Below are positions 9,837 through 18,825 of a DNA stretch of 41,224 nucleotides, in pieces; the first letter of the stretch is position 1, and each line of letters starts with the position of its first letter. Below the pieces are notes generated by a model. It ran no database searches and was not told the DNA's origin. It saw only the letters and a program-made list of their open reading frames with translations. Source of the DNA: Phreatobacter sp. (GTDB lineage Bacteria > Pseudomonadota > Alphaproteobacteria > Rhizobiales > Phreatobacteraceae); contig NZ_JAPZTZ010000019.1 in assembly GCF_027532945.1 (NCBI RefSeq), positions 1-41,224 of the forward strand, written 5' to 3'. Both the position numbers and the translations under genes were made by a program.

Positions 9837-11210
9837 TCACCCCCGCGGGAAGCCGGCGCCCGCCGCCACGGCGACGGGCATGACCGGCGCGAGCGGCTCC
9901 GCGTCGGGCGTCTCGTCCTCGGCCATGGCGAGGGAGCGCCGGCGGTCGGCGATGGCGGCATTCAACCGGTCGAGCGCGAGGGTCAGCGTGGCGAACTGGG
10001 CCGAATCGAAGCCGGGTTGCTTGGAGGCCTCCACGGCCTCGACGAAAATGTCGTCGGCGCGCCCGGAAATGGCGTCCAGCACATCGTTGTCATCGGTGGC
10101 GCGCACGTCGCGCAGCAGCACCAGGACCTCGGGCAGGCGGCCAGGATCCTTCTCGCGCCTGCCGATGCCGAGATAGCCGGCTATGGCGGCCAGGGCAGAG
10201 CCGCCGAGCGAAAGTCCGAAGATCGTGAGGTAGAGGATATCGCTGTATTTCTCGATGAAGGTCTTCTGCTCGCCGGTGAGATAGGCGAGGGCGCCGGGAT
10301 GGACCTGCACCGACGAGCCCTTTTCGGTGTCCGGCACTTCCAGCCGATTGGCGATGGGGTGCTGGAGGGCCAGCGCCGGGCGCTGCGTGAACAACTGCTG
10401 TGTCAGCTCGGCGACCACGGAATCATCGAGACCACGGCGGGCGACGAGGTAGTGAACGACGCCAAGGGTTGGATAGGTGTCGGCCGGACGCGGGGGATTG
10501 GAGCCAAAGGAGCCGGCCACCACGTCGATGGCCTCAAGGAATGGCACGCGCTCGGCCATCGCCTCCGCCTCGCGCACCGGCACCAGCTTGACCGCGCCGT
10601 CAGGCGTCTCCCGGACGATGCCGGCGATGGCATCGGCGACCGGCCGCGACGTGGTCGGGCCGATGGTGACCATCGCCTCGATCAGCTTGTTGCGGATGGC
10701 GTCCCCGGCCTCCCATGGCGGGACCTCAATGATGCGAACGCTTGCCGGCTGCACGCCGTGTTCGCGCAGGATGGTCTGGATGAGCCGGTTGTTGAAGCCG
10801 ATGCCACGCCCCATCACGCCAATGGTGCGGTTGTTGAGGTCGGTCCAGCGCTGGATGCCGGAACTGATGGGGGCTGCGAGGATGACCGGGTTGCGCTGCC
10901 AGACTGCCACGGCCTGGGCCGAGGCGGGGAAGGAGATGTCGGTGCGGACGATGGCGAGATCGACATCCTCGCGCTCGATCTTGGTGGCGCTGTCGGAAGG
11001 CGTGTCGGAGGAGACGAGCCGCAGGCGGACGCTGGAGCGCTCCCGCTGCAGGCCAAGGCGGAAGCTGTCGACCAGTTTCGCGAACTCGGACCCGGCCGGG
11101 CCCACGGCGATGACCAGAGTCGTCGGCCGGTTGTACCAGAACGTGCCGAGGGCAAGGCAGCCGATCAGCGCGCAGACGACCGAGAAGATGGTGAGCCGGG
11201 TGCGGGACAT
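9837..11210 (-). CDS. TAXI-family TRAP solute-binding protein, membrane-anchored, with cytoplasmic tail
   Basis: The 457-residue protein resembles the TAXI group of TRAP-transporter binding proteins. The binding domain begins LVIAVGPAGSEFAKL near residue 32 and includes the DVDLAIVRTD and TIGVMGRGIGFNNRLI stretches. Unlike a soluble binding protein, it has an N-terminal membrane segment (about residues 7-26, no clear cleavage site) and a second membrane segment (about 327-350, YLTIFGLSLGGSALAAIAGY). After that comes a charged helical tail of roughly 105 residues predicted to be cytoplasmic. No TRAP permease gene adjoins it. It may be a sensor or scaffold rather than a transporter subunit; the ligand is unknown. 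Confidence 0.8.
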   Translation of the reverse strand: MSRTRLTIFSVVCALIGCLALGTFWYNRPTTLVIAVGPAGSEFAKLVDSFRLGLQRERSSVRLRLVSSDTPSDSATKIEREDVDLAIVRTDISFPASAQAVAVWQRNPVILAAPISSGIQRWTDLNNRTIGVMGRGIGFNNRLIQTILREHGVQPASVRIIEVPPWEAGDAIRNKLIEAMVTIGPTTSRPVADAIAGIVRETPDGAVKLVPVREAEAMAERVPFLEAIDVVAGSFGSNPPRPADTYPTLGVVHYLVARRGLDDSVVAELTQQLFTQRPALALQHPIANRLEVPDTEKGSSVQVHPGALAYLTGEQKTFIEKYSDILYLTIFGLSLGGSALAAIAGYLGIGRREKDPGRLPEVLVLLRDVRATDDNDVLDAISGRADDIFVEAVEASKQPGFDSAQFATLTLALDRLNAAIADRRRSLAMAEDETPDAEPLAPVMPVAVAAGAGFPRG

Positions 11211-11292
11211 CGAGGTTCAGGTTCCGCAGGGATCATGGCTCTTTTGCGGTGCAAATACCATCGCGCTGACGGGGATGTGACAAGGCTCCGCA

Positions 11293-11781
11293 TCAGCGGC
11301 GGCGTGGCCTGTCCTCGATCATGATGGAGGGCAGCCCAGTGGGCGGGAGACGGGTGGTGCGATCGATGCGGGCACGCTCCTCGTCGGTGAGAGGGCGACG
11401 CGGCCGGGCGCCCTGGACCTGACGGGCGGGGGAGGCGGCGCGCGCCTCCGCGTCGAACCGCTCGCGCCTCATTGTGTCGAGGTCGCGGCGTTGCTGAAGC
11501 TGCTGGCGGCGGATCGTGTCGAGGTTCTGCTGCTGGATGCGCTGCTGGCTGCGCTGGAAGGCGTCGAAGTCCCGCCGCTGCTGATCCTGCTGGCGCAGGA
11601 TCTCGAAATGCTGCTGCGTCGGATTGCCGAAGGAGGGCGGCGCCATGCCCGGCGCTGGCGGCGGAAAACCGGCCTGGGCCAGGGCCACATGAGGCGCGAG
11701 GGCAAGGCCGACCATCGCGACGATGGCAGGGATGAGACGGAGGCGGGCCGAGGCCGTGAGGGCGCCTTGGGTCATGGGCAT
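11293..11781 (-). CDS. Exported Gln/Arg-rich coiled-coil protein of unknown function
   Basis: The 162-residue product is not recognised as a named family. It has a signal peptide (hydrophobic [15 protein letters not shown], cleavage likely after HVALAQA). A Pro-rich segment follows, then about 70 residues dominated by Gln, Arg, Asp and Phe with heptad-like spacing ([37 protein letters not shown]). The C-terminus is basic and ends RPRRR. The start is ATG 11781 or ATG 11775; the longer frame up to 11892 runs into acuI and is rejected. It lies between acuI and the TAXI gene on the same strand. A periplasmic structural or adaptor role is only a guess. Confidence 0.6.
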   Translation of the reverse strand: MPMTQGALTASARLRLIPAIVAMVGLALAPHVALAQAGFPPPAPGMAPPSFGNPTQQHFEILRQQDQQRRDFDAFQRSQQRIQQQNLDTIRRQQLQQRRDLDTMRRERFDAEARAASPARQVQGARPRRPLTDEERARIDRTTRLPPTGLPSIMIEDRPRRR

Positions 11782-11836
11782 GTTCCGTGTCGGACCGGGA
11801 ACGCGACCCTCGCGCTCCCCGTTCCGGCCCGGCAAC

Positions 11837-12823
11837 TCAATCGATCGTGACCACGACGCGGCCGCGGATGCGGCCCTCGAGGATGGCGGCACCGGCCTCG
11901 ATCACGCCTTCCAGCGGAATGGTCGAGGTGATGCGTGCCAGGGCCTCGCGGTCGAGTTCGGCGGCGAGGCGCGACCAGGCCTCGAGGCGCAGGGCCTTCG
12001 GCGCCATGACGGAATCGACGCCGAGCAGCGACACGCCGCGCAGGATGAAGGGCGCAACGGAGGCCGGCAGGTCCATGCCCTGGGCGAGGCCGCAGGCGGC
12101 GACCGCGCCGCCATAGCGGGTCATGGCGAGGACATTGGCGAGGGTGTGCGAGCCGACCGAATCGACACCGCCGGCCCAGCGCTCCTTGCCGAGCGGCCGA
12201 CCGGGAGCCGAGAGCTCGGCGCGGTCGATGATCTCGGCGGCGCCGAGCGACTTGAGATATTCGGCCTCCTGGGGCCGGCCGGTCGAGGCGATGACGTGAT
12301 AGCCGGCGCGGGCAAGAAGCGCGGTTGCGACCGAGCCGACACCGCCGGCCGCCCCCGTCACCACGATCGGACCACGGTCGGCGGTGATGCCGTGGCGCTG
12401 CAAGGCCATGACGCAGAGCATGGCGGTATAGCCGGCCGTGCCGATGGCCATGGCCTCGGCGGGCGAGAGGCCGGCGGGCAGCGGCACCAGCCAGTCGCCT
12501 TTGACCCGGGTTTTCTCGGCATAGGCACCCAGATGGGTCTCGCCAGTGCCCCAGCCGTTGAGGATGACAGCGTCGCCGGGCTTGAAGTCGGGATGGGTCG
12601 AGGTCTCGACCGTGCCGGCGCAATCGATGCCTGGGATCATGGGGAAGCGGCGGACCACCGGCGCCTTGCCGGTGAGGGCAAGGCCGTCCTTGTAGTTGAG
12701 GGTCGAGTGGGAGACGCGGACGGTGACGTCGCCTTCCATCAGGTCGGCCTCGTCGAAGCGGCCAAGGCTCGCCGTCGTGCCGTTGTCGCCCTTGGTGACC
12801 ACCACTGCCTTGAACGTCGCCAT
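11837..12823 (-). CDS. acuI: AcuI/YhdH-type MDR oxidoreductase (probable acryloyl-CoA reductase)
   Basis: The 328-residue zinc-free medium-chain dehydrogenase matches the YhdH/AcuI group, whose characterised members reduce the toxic intermediate acryloyl-CoA to propionyl-CoA with NADPH. Visible group features are [20 protein letters not shown] near residue 45, [24 protein letters not shown], the nucleotide-binding [13 protein letters not shown] loop and [20 protein letters not shown]. The start at 12823 is fixed by a GAGGAGAGAG ribosome-binding site. It is divergent from radC across a 168-base gap. No dimethylsulfoniopropionate genes lie nearby, so a general detoxification or propionate role is as likely. 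Confidence 0.85.
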   Translation of the reverse strand: MATFKAVVVTKGDNGTTASLGRFDEADLMEGDVTVRVSHSTLNYKDGLALTGKAPVVRRFPMIPGIDCAGTVETSTHPDFKPGDAVILNGWGTGETHLGAYAEKTRVKGDWLVPLPAGLSPAEAMAIGTAGYTAMLCVMALQRHGITADRGPIVVTGAAGGVGSVATALLARAGYHVIASTGRPQEAEYLKSLGAAEIIDRAELSAPGRPLGKERWAGGVDSVGSHTLANVLAMTRYGGAVAACGLAQGMDLPASVAPFILRGVSLLGVDSVMAPKALRLEAWSRLAAELDREALARITSTIPLEGVIEAGAAILEGRIRGRVVVTID

Positions 12824-12991
12824 GTCTCTCTCCTCGTCGGGCGGACAGTCTCCCGCGGCGGCCCGAAGGGCAAGCACGGGGCTCTCCGACGATCGGAGGA
12901 TGGCCGCTTGGCCCCGGCCATCCGGAAAGCTCCGAAGGGCTGTGCTCCTCCGGCTCGGCTACCCTCGCGTGTGGATGGGCGGAGCGGGCCG

Positions 12992-13717
12992 ATGGACGAG
13001 GACCCGAAGGTGGCGGAGGCGGAGCAGCGGGGATTTGCCGAGGTCCCGCACTTCCATGGCCACCGCGACCGCCTGCGCAGCCGCTTTCGCGAAGCCGGCG
13101 CTGAAGCCCTGGCGGACTACGAACTGCTGGAGCTCATCCTGTTTCGCGCCATTCCGCGCCGGGACGTAAAGCCGCTGGCCAAGGCGTTGCTGAAGCGCTT
13201 CGGCTCCTTCGCCGACGTGATGGCGGCGCCGGAGGCCCGGCTGGCGGAGGTCGATGGGGTGACCGCCGCCGTTGCGACCGAACTGAAGCTGGTCCAGGCG
13301 ACGGCGCTGCGCATCGGCCGGGCGGCCATCGCCGGGCGCCCGGTGCTGTCGAGCTGGACGGCACTCATCGATTATTGCCGCACCGCCATGGCCTTTTCCG
13401 AGCGCGAGCAGTTCCGGGTGCTCTATCTCGACCGCAAGAATGCGCTGATCGCCGACGAGGTGCAGGGCGAAGGCACGGTCGACCACACCCCGGTCTATCC
13501 CCGCGAAGTGGTCAAGCGGGCGCTGGAGCTGTCGGCAACCGCGGTGATCCTGGTCCACAACCACCCGTCGGGTGACCCGACGCCGTCGCGGCCCGACATC
13601 CTGATGACGCAGCAGATCATCGATATCGCCAAGCCGCTGGGCATCACAGTCCATGACCACATCATCGTCGGGCGGGCCGGTCATGCCAGCTTCCGCGCGC
13701 TGAAGCTCATCGCCTGA
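12992..13717 (+). CDS. radC: RadC-family JAB/MPN-domain protein
   Basis: The 241-residue protein is a complete RadC. It has an N-terminal helix-hairpin-helix-like region ([20 protein letters not shown], residues 71-90) and a C-terminal JAB1/MPN metalloprotease-like domain with the metal motif His189, His191 and Asp202 in [20 protein letters not shown]-repair role was once proposed for RadC, but the biochemical function remains unsettled. The ATG at 12992 follows a GGAG; an in-frame GTG at 12971 would add seven residues. The long frame reaching back to 11723 is antisense to acuI. Confidence 0.9.
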   Translation: MDEDPKVAEAEQRGFAEVPHFHGHRDRLRSRFREAGAEALADYELLELILFRAIPRRDVKPLAKALLKRFGSFADVMAAPEARLAEVDGVTAAVATELKLVQATALRIGRAAIAGRPVLSSWTALIDYCRTAMAFSEREQFRVLYLDRKNALIADEVQGEGTVDHTPVYPREVVKRALELSATAVILVHNHPSGDPTPSRPDILMTQQIIDIAKPLGITVHDHIIVGRAGHASFRALKLIA

Positions 13718-13755
13718 CATTGCAGGCCTCAACCGGCCGGCGTAAGGCGAGGGGC

Positions 13756-14085
13756 ATGACCGCCTCGTTCCGATGCCTTCTCGCCGCGCTGCTGCTGGCC
13801 CTGGCGGCCGCGAGCCCGGCTGTGGCGCAGGACCCCGCCGCCTTCGCGGCGGAGAAATGCTCCCGCTATCGGCAGGCGACGGCGGATGCTCTGCGACGCT
13901 GGGGCCGCGACGGCCTCAGTGCCGATTTCCTTGCCGCCCATGCCGCCTTCATCGAGGGCGGCTGCCAGGGGCCGCCCTCCATCTGTCCGCGGCCGGGCCG
14001 CGAGACCGATTTCGCCAATGCCATGACGGTCCGGGCCATGAATGCCGGCATGGCCAGCACCTTCCTGCCATGGGCCTGTCGCTAA
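13756..14085 (+). CDS. Small exported protein with four conserved-looking cysteines, unknown function
   Basis: The 109-residue product has a signal peptide (CLLAALLLALAAASPAVAQ, cleavage near residue 25). The mature part of about 84 residues contains four cysteines (KCSRY, GGCQGP, SICPRP, PWACR), which could form two disulphides in the periplasm. I do not recognise the family. The ATG at 13756 sits behind AAGGCGAGGGG. It follows radC by 38 bases on the same strand and may be co-transcribed; the next gene is convergent. Confidence 0.65.
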   Translation: MTASFRCLLAALLLALAAASPAVAQDPAAFAAEKCSRYRQATADALRRWGRDGLSADFLAAHAAFIEGGCQGPPSICPRPGRETDFANAMTVRAMNAGMASTFLPWACR

Positions 14086-14098
14086 CCGGCGCTTGCCG

Positions 14099-15312
14099 CT
14101 AGCGGATCAGGCGGACCGAGACCGAGCCTGACGTGGTCGGGTTCAGCGCGGTGTTGGTCGACAGGCGCCAGTTCAGATTGTTGAAGATGATGGTGTTGGT
14201 CACGATCTGCACCTTCGAGCCATTGATCGTGGAGGTGGAGTTCCACGTCACGTCGCGGCGCGGCAGGTAGATCAGGCCGGAAATCTCCTCGCTCACCGAC
14301 GAGTTGAACACGTACTGGACGGTGCTCGTGCTGGTGCTCGGCTCGAACATCAGGATGTTGGCATAGGTGCCGGAGGTCGGCGCCGTGAGCTTCGAGGTGA
14401 TGCCGCCATTGAAGCGGATCTCGGAGTTGGTATCCGGGAAATAGAAGGTGACGCCGGTCCCCTCGATGGTGGAATTGGCATTGATGATCATCCGGCCCTT
14501 GATGATGTGGAGGCCGGGCTGGAAGACGATGCGCGGCGAGCCGTTGAAGGTCAGGTCGCACCAGACCGAGCCGGCCGCCATCGTGTGCGAGCGGCCGCCA
14601 GCGGGCGGATCATAGACCTGCTTGGTGTTGGTGCAGGCGCCGACGGCCGGGGTCGGCAGCTTGCCGGCATGGGGATCGGCAGCGGCGGCGCAGCCGGTCT
14701 GGATCGGCAGCGGGCTTGACGTGTTCTTGATGATATTGGTGCCCTGGATGCAGAAGGTCTTGAGATTCAGCGTCGTCCCGGCGTTGAAGATCGCCGCGGG
14801 CGAGGCGGTCGAGCGCACATGAACCTCGCAATCCGGCGCATTGATCTTGGCGCCGGAATTGACCAGCAGGGCCTGCGAGGTGTTCGGCGCGAGGGCGAAG
14901 ATGCAGGGCAGCGAAGTTGCCGTGCCGGCGGTCTGGGTGCGCAGCGCCGTCGCGGTCGCGGTGATGTCGACGGACCGCGTGCCGACCACCGCCATGAAGG
15001 TGGTGGGGATGGTGGCGCTGGCGGTACCGGCGACCTGGCTGCCGTTGACGGTGAAGCTGGCGGTTGCGCCGCTCACGCCGGACTGGCTGCGGAAATGGCT
15101 GGCGGCGGTCGCGATCTCGGTGCCGGTGCTGCGGGCGCCGGCCAGCACCGCGGCATCGAGCTCGGCCTGGAGCTCGGTGCGCTGCTGGGAGACGCGGGAA
15201 TAGTCGACACCGGCGCCCACCGTGGCGAGCAGCGGCAGCGCGGCGATGCCGAAGGTGATGGCGATGTTGCCACCGTGGAGCGGCGGAACCTGTCGAGAAG
15301 CGGGCGGATCAT
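14099..15312 (-). pseudogene. TadG-like pilus assembly protein gene, broken by a one-base frameshift
   Basis: The 3' part (frame open from about 15270 down to 14099) encodes VGAGVDYSRVSQQRTELQ, the classic post-helix segment of TadE/TadG-like Flp pilus proteins. It is followed by a Thr/Ser/Asn-rich, probably beta-rich domain with several cysteines. The 5' part (ATG 15312, MIRPLLDRFRRSTV) is in a different frame. Adding one base at about 15269-15272 joins them as RRSTVGNIAITFGIAALPLL, exactly the basic-then-hydrophobic N-terminus expected of TadG. The repaired product would be about 404 residues. As written, the membrane helix is lost. This could be a real mutation or a sequencing error; no other tad genes are nearby. 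Confidence 0.75.
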
Positions 15313-15519
15313 GGTGGTGGTCCAGGCGGGTTTGATCGGATGCCCCGACATTTGCGGCTGACGGGAAAAGCGCGGGTTAACATCGCAGCGGTTGCAGTGA
15401 CTTGTATGGCAGTTTCATTTTGCAAGGTGAATCTGCGGATAACGGCCCTTAGGACCTGCCTTTTTGCTGTGCAGGGCTATACCCTTGCAACGGACAGGTT
15501 CTCCTTTAGTTCTGTGTCC
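15313..15519. promoter_or_regulatory. Divergent intergenic region between tadG-like gene and helicase
   Basis: These 207 bases are less GC-rich than their surroundings and separate divergent genes, so they should hold promoters both ways. A long-range inverted repeat, TTGCAAGG (15420-15427) and CCTTGCAA (15483-15490), is visible. No damage-response (LexA) box was identified with confidence. Confidence 0.3.
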
Positions 15520-18102
15520 ATGCCGTCGCCCCCACGCGCCGAGGCGCCCCCCTCGCCCCTGCCATCCCGCTTCCACGCCTGGTTCGCGGGACGGGGCTGG
15601 GAGCCGCGCGCCCATCAGCTGGATCTGCTGGCGCTGGCCCAGACGGGTCGATCCGCCCTGCTCGTCGCCCCGACCGGCGCCGGCAAGACGCTGGCGGGGT
15701 TCCTGCCGTCCCTGGTCGACCTCGCCGAACCGCGAGCTGCGCTGACGCGCAGCGCGCCCGTCGGCCGGACCCCACCGCCGCGCGAAAGGGGGCTTCACAC
15801 GCTCTATATTTCGCCGCTGAAGGCGCTCGCCGTCGATGTGGCCCGCAATCTCTACGCGCCGGTCGAGGAGATGGGCCTTCCGATCCGCATCGAGACGCGG
15901 ACCGGCGATACGCCGGCCTCGAAGCGCCAGCGGCAAAGATCCGATCCCCCGGAGATCCTGCTGACCACGCCGGAACAGCTTGCGCTGCTGCTCGCCAGCG
16001 CCGACGCGCCCTATCTCTTCGGCTCGCTGAAACGGGTCGTGCTGGACGAGCTCCACGCGCTCGTCACCTCCAAGCGCGGCGACTTGCTCTCCCTCGGCCT
16101 GGCGCGGCTGTTCACGCTGGCGCCCGGCCTCACCACGGTCGGACTGTCTGCGACGGTGAAGGATCCGGCTGATCTCGCCCGGTTCCTGACGCCTCAAGGC
16201 GGCGGCGCGCCTGCCGCGGCGGTCGTCATGGCAGCGGCGGGCGCCAAGCCCGACGTGTCGATCCTCGAGACGGCGGAACGGTTGCCCTGGGCCGGCCATT
16301 CCGCCCGCCACGCTGCCGGCGAACTCTACGAGGCCATCAAGCGCCACCGCACGACGCTGGTCTTCGTCAACACCCGAAGCCAGGCGGAGCTGCTCTTCCA
16401 GCTGCTCTGGACCATCAACGACGACGGCTTGCCCATCGCCCTCCATCATGGCTCGCTCGACGTCGCCCAGCGCCGACGGGTGGAGGACGCCATGGCGGCG
16501 GGCCAGCTGAAGGCGGTGGTCTGTACCTCCTCGCTCGATCTCGGCATCGACTGGGGCGACGTGGACCTCGTGCTCAATATCGGCGCGCCGAAGGGGTCGA
16601 GCCGGCTGATGCAGCGCATCGGACGGGCCAATCATCGGCCGGATGAACCATCGCGGGCGGTGCTGGTGCCCGCCAATCGGTTCGAGGTCATGGAGTGCCG
16701 GGCGGCGCTGGAGGCGATCGATGATGGCGCACAGGACACAGATCCCCTGCGGCGGGGCGCTCTCGACGTGCTCTGCCAGCATGTGCTCGGCATGGCCTGC
16801 GCCGGCCCCATCGGCGAGGAAGCCCTTCTCGGCGAGGTGCGCTCGGCCGCGCCCTACGCCGATCTCGACGCGGCGACGTTCCACGACGTCATCAATTTCG
16901 TCGCGACCGGCGGCTATGCGCTCAAGTCCTATGATCGCTTCGCCAAGATCCGTCAGGACAAGAAGGGACTATGGCGGGTGGCGCACCCCTCCATCGCCCA
17001 GCGCTACCGCATGAATGTCGGCACGATCGTGGAATCGCCGATGCTGCGGGTACGGCTGGTGCGGAGCCGACAAGGCACCACGGGCTATTCCGGTCCGATC
17101 GGGCGCGGCGGACGCGTCCTCGGCGAGATCGAGGAATATTTCGTCGAGGGCCTCGTGCCCGGCGACACCTTCGTCTTTTCCGGCGAGGTGCTGCGCTATG
17201 AGGCCCTGGTGGAGAACGAGGTCTATGTGTCGCGCGCCACCTCGCGCGAGCCGAAGGTGCCATCCTATGCCGGCGGCAAGTTCCCGCTCTCGACCTTCCT
17301 GGCCGAGGGTGTGCGGCGGATGCTCTCCGACCCGAAGGAATGGACGAAACTGCCGCCGCAGGTGGCCGAATGGCTGGAGCTGCAGCGCAAGGCCTCCATC
17401 ATCCCACGGCGCGACCAGCTCCTCGTCGAGACCTTCCCGCGCGGCGACCGGTTCCACCTCGTCGCTTATCCCTTCGAGGGGCGTCTTGCCCACCAGACGC
17501 TGGGCATGCTGCTGACCCGCCGGCTCGAGCGCTGGGGCCTTCGCCCGATGGGCTTCGTGGCCAATGACTATTCGATCTCGGTCTGGGGCCTGTCGGACCT
17601 GGGCGCGGCGGTCTTGCGCGGCGACCTATCCATGGACGCCCTTTTCGACGAGGACATGCTGGGCGACGATCTCGAGGCCTGGCTGGAGGAAAGCCCGCTG
17701 ATGAAGCGGACCTTCCGCACCTGCGCGGTCATTGCCGGACTGATCGAGCGACGGCACCCCGGCAAGGAGAAATCCGGCCGGCAGGTCACCGTATCGACCG
17801 ATCTCGTCTACGACGTCCTTCGCCGCCATGAGCCGAACCACCTGCTGCTGCGCGCGGCCCGGGCGGATGCGGCCACCGGCCTCCTCGACATCGCGAGGCT
17901 CGGGCAGATGCTGTCACGCATCCGCGGGCGAATCGTGCACATTGGCCTCAAGCGCATCTCGCCGCTGGCGGTGCCCGTCATGCTGGAGATCGGCCGCGAG
18001 CCGATCTATGGCGAGGCGGGCGAGGCCCTGCTGCAGGAGGCGGAGGCCGCCCTTCTCGCGGAAGCGGGGATCGAGGGGCCGGCCTCCGGCGAGGTGGGCT
18101 GA
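15520..18102 (+). CDS. Ligase-associated DNA damage response DEXH-box helicase (Lhr-like)
   Basis: The 860-residue protein is an Lhr-core-type superfamily 2 helicase of the ligase-associated group. In other bacteria this group is encoded with an ATP-dependent DNA ligase, an exonuclease and the PdeM phosphoesterase. Motifs include Walker A APTGAGKT (residues 50-57), motif II LDELHAL, motif III GLSATV, and motif VI QRIGRANHRPDEPSRA. Lhr-type winged-helix and C-terminal domains follow. The start was set at ATG 15520 because codons upstream look non-coding; the open frame extends to 15340. pdeM follows almost at once. The partner ligase and exonuclease are not in this window. Confidence 0.9.
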   Translation: MPSPPRAEAPPSPLPSRFHAWFAGRGWEPRAHQLDLLALAQTGRSALLVAPTGAGKTLAGFLPSLVDLAEPRAALTRSAPVGRTPPPRERGLHTLYISPLKALAVDVARNLYAPVEEMGLPIRIETRTGDTPASKRQRQRSDPPEILLTTPEQLALLLASADAPYLFGSLKRVVLDELHALVTSKRGDLLSLGLARLFTLAPGLTTVGLSATVKDPADLARFLTPQGGGAPAAAVVMAAAGAKPDVSILETAERLPWAGHSARHAAGELYEAIKRHRTTLVFVNTRSQAELLFQLLWTINDDGLPIALHHGSLDVAQRRRVEDAMAAGQLKAVVCTSSLDLGIDWGDVDLVLNIGAPKGSSRLMQRIGRANHRPDEPSRAVLVPANRFEVMECRAALEAIDDGAQDTDPLRRGALDVLCQHVLGMACAGPIGEEALLGEVRSAAPYADLDAATFHDVINFVATGGYALKSYDRFAKIRQDKKGLWRVAHPSIAQRYRMNVGTIVESPMLRVRLVRSRQGTTGYSGPIGRGGRVLGEIEEYFVEGLVPGDTFVFSGEVLRYEALVENEVYVSRATSREPKVPSYAGGKFPLSTFLAEGVRRMLSDPKEWTKLPPQVAEWLELQRKASIIPRRDQLLVETFPRGDRFHLVAYPFEGRLAHQTLGMLLTRRLERWGLRPMGFVANDYSISVWGLSDLGAAVLRGDLSMDALFDEDMLGDDLEAWLEESPLMKRTFRTCAVIAGLIERRHPGKEKSGRQVTVSTDLVYDVLRRHEPNHLLLRAARADAATGLLDIARLGQMLSRIRGRIVHIGLKRISPLAVPVMLEIGREPIYGEAGEALLQEAEAALLAEAGIEGPASGEVG

Positions 18103-18130
18103 CGTGCAGCGCTTTCGATTCGGATCCGTC

Positions 18131-18808
18131 ATGACGCCATCGCCTGTCCCCGAGACGGTCGTCACCATCGCCGGACGCAGCTTCGTCGCCGACGGGTCCG
18201 GCGTGCTGTGGTGCCCGGACAGCGGCCTGATGGTCGTGGCCGACCTCCACCTCGAAAAGGGCTCTTCCTTCGCGGCGCGGCGCATGATGCTGCCGCCCTA
18301 CGACACCCGGCAGACGCTGATGGCGCTTGCCCGCGTCGTGGCGCGGCTCAAGCCGCGGACCATCGTCTCGCTTGGCGACAGTTTCCACGACCGGTCGGGG
18401 CCGCTCCGCATGGCGGAGGCCGATCGCGACCATCTGAAGGCGCTGCAGGCCAATCGGACCTGGATCTGGGTCGCTGGCAATCACGATCCGGCACTGGATG
18501 GCGGTATGGCCGGCGAGTTCCTCGATTCTTTCGCCGATGGCGCCATTCGATTCGTCCACGAACCGACCGCCGGCCGGGTCACCGGCGAGATCGCCGGGCA
18601 CCTTCACCCCTGCGCGCGGATCACTGCGCGCGGCGGCAGCGTGCGGAGCAAGGTTTTCGTTTCATGTGAAACACGGCTGGTGATGCCGGCCTTTGGTGCA
18701 CTGACCGGCGGGCTCGACGTGACATCGCCGGCGATCCGGTCGCTGTTTCCGGGCCGGATGGCGATGATCGCTCTGGGGAGGCAGCGCGCCTACCGCGTCG
18801 CCGCCTGA
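18131..18808 (+). CDS. pdeM: Ligase-associated DNA damage response endonuclease PdeM
   Basis: The 225-residue protein is a calcineurin-like metallophosphoesterase of the PdeM group. The metal-binding blocks are all present and in order: VVADLHLEKG, SLGDSFHD, VAGNHDPA and AGHLHP. It begins 28 bases after the helicase stop, so the two form an operon. A GTG at 18104 in the same frame would add nine residues and start one base after the helicase stop; the ATG at 18131 has a GGAT seven bases upstream and is preferred. Codons for VFVSCET contain a parS-like palindrome. The gene converges on a methyltransferase four bases past its stop. Confidence 0.85.
   Translation: MTPSPVPETVVTIAGRSFVADGSGVLWCPDSGLMVVADLHLEKGSSFAARRMMLPPYDTRQTLMALARVVARLKPRTIVSLGDSFHDRSGPLRMAEADRDHLKALQANRTWIWVAGNHDPALDGGMAGEFLDSFADGAIRFVHEPTAGRVTGEIAGHLHPCARITARGGSVRSKVFVSCETRLVMPAFGALTGGLDVTSPAIRSLFPGRMAMIALGRQRAYRVAA
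18658..18673. promoter_or_regulatory. Degenerate parS-like site inside pdeM
   Basis: CGTTTCATGTGAAACA differs from the parS consensus TGTTTCACGTGAAACA at two of sixteen positions (first base and one central base). It lies about 4.7 kb to the left of the candidate origin, roughly mirroring the distance of the first perfect parS on the right. Whether ParB binds it is unknown. Confidence 0.4.
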
Positions 18809-18825
18809 CGTCTCAGCCGCGGCGA
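18798..18825. terminator. Convergent hairpin between pdeM and the methyltransferase gene
   Basis: TCGCCGC (18798-18804) pairs with GCGGCGA (18819-18825), and inside it CTGA (18805-18808) pairs with TCAG (18813-18816) around a CGTC loop, leaving a two-base bulge. The stop codons of both convergent genes lie in the inner stem. There is no U-tract; a two-way terminator or transcript-end stabiliser is inferred. Confidence 0.45.
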
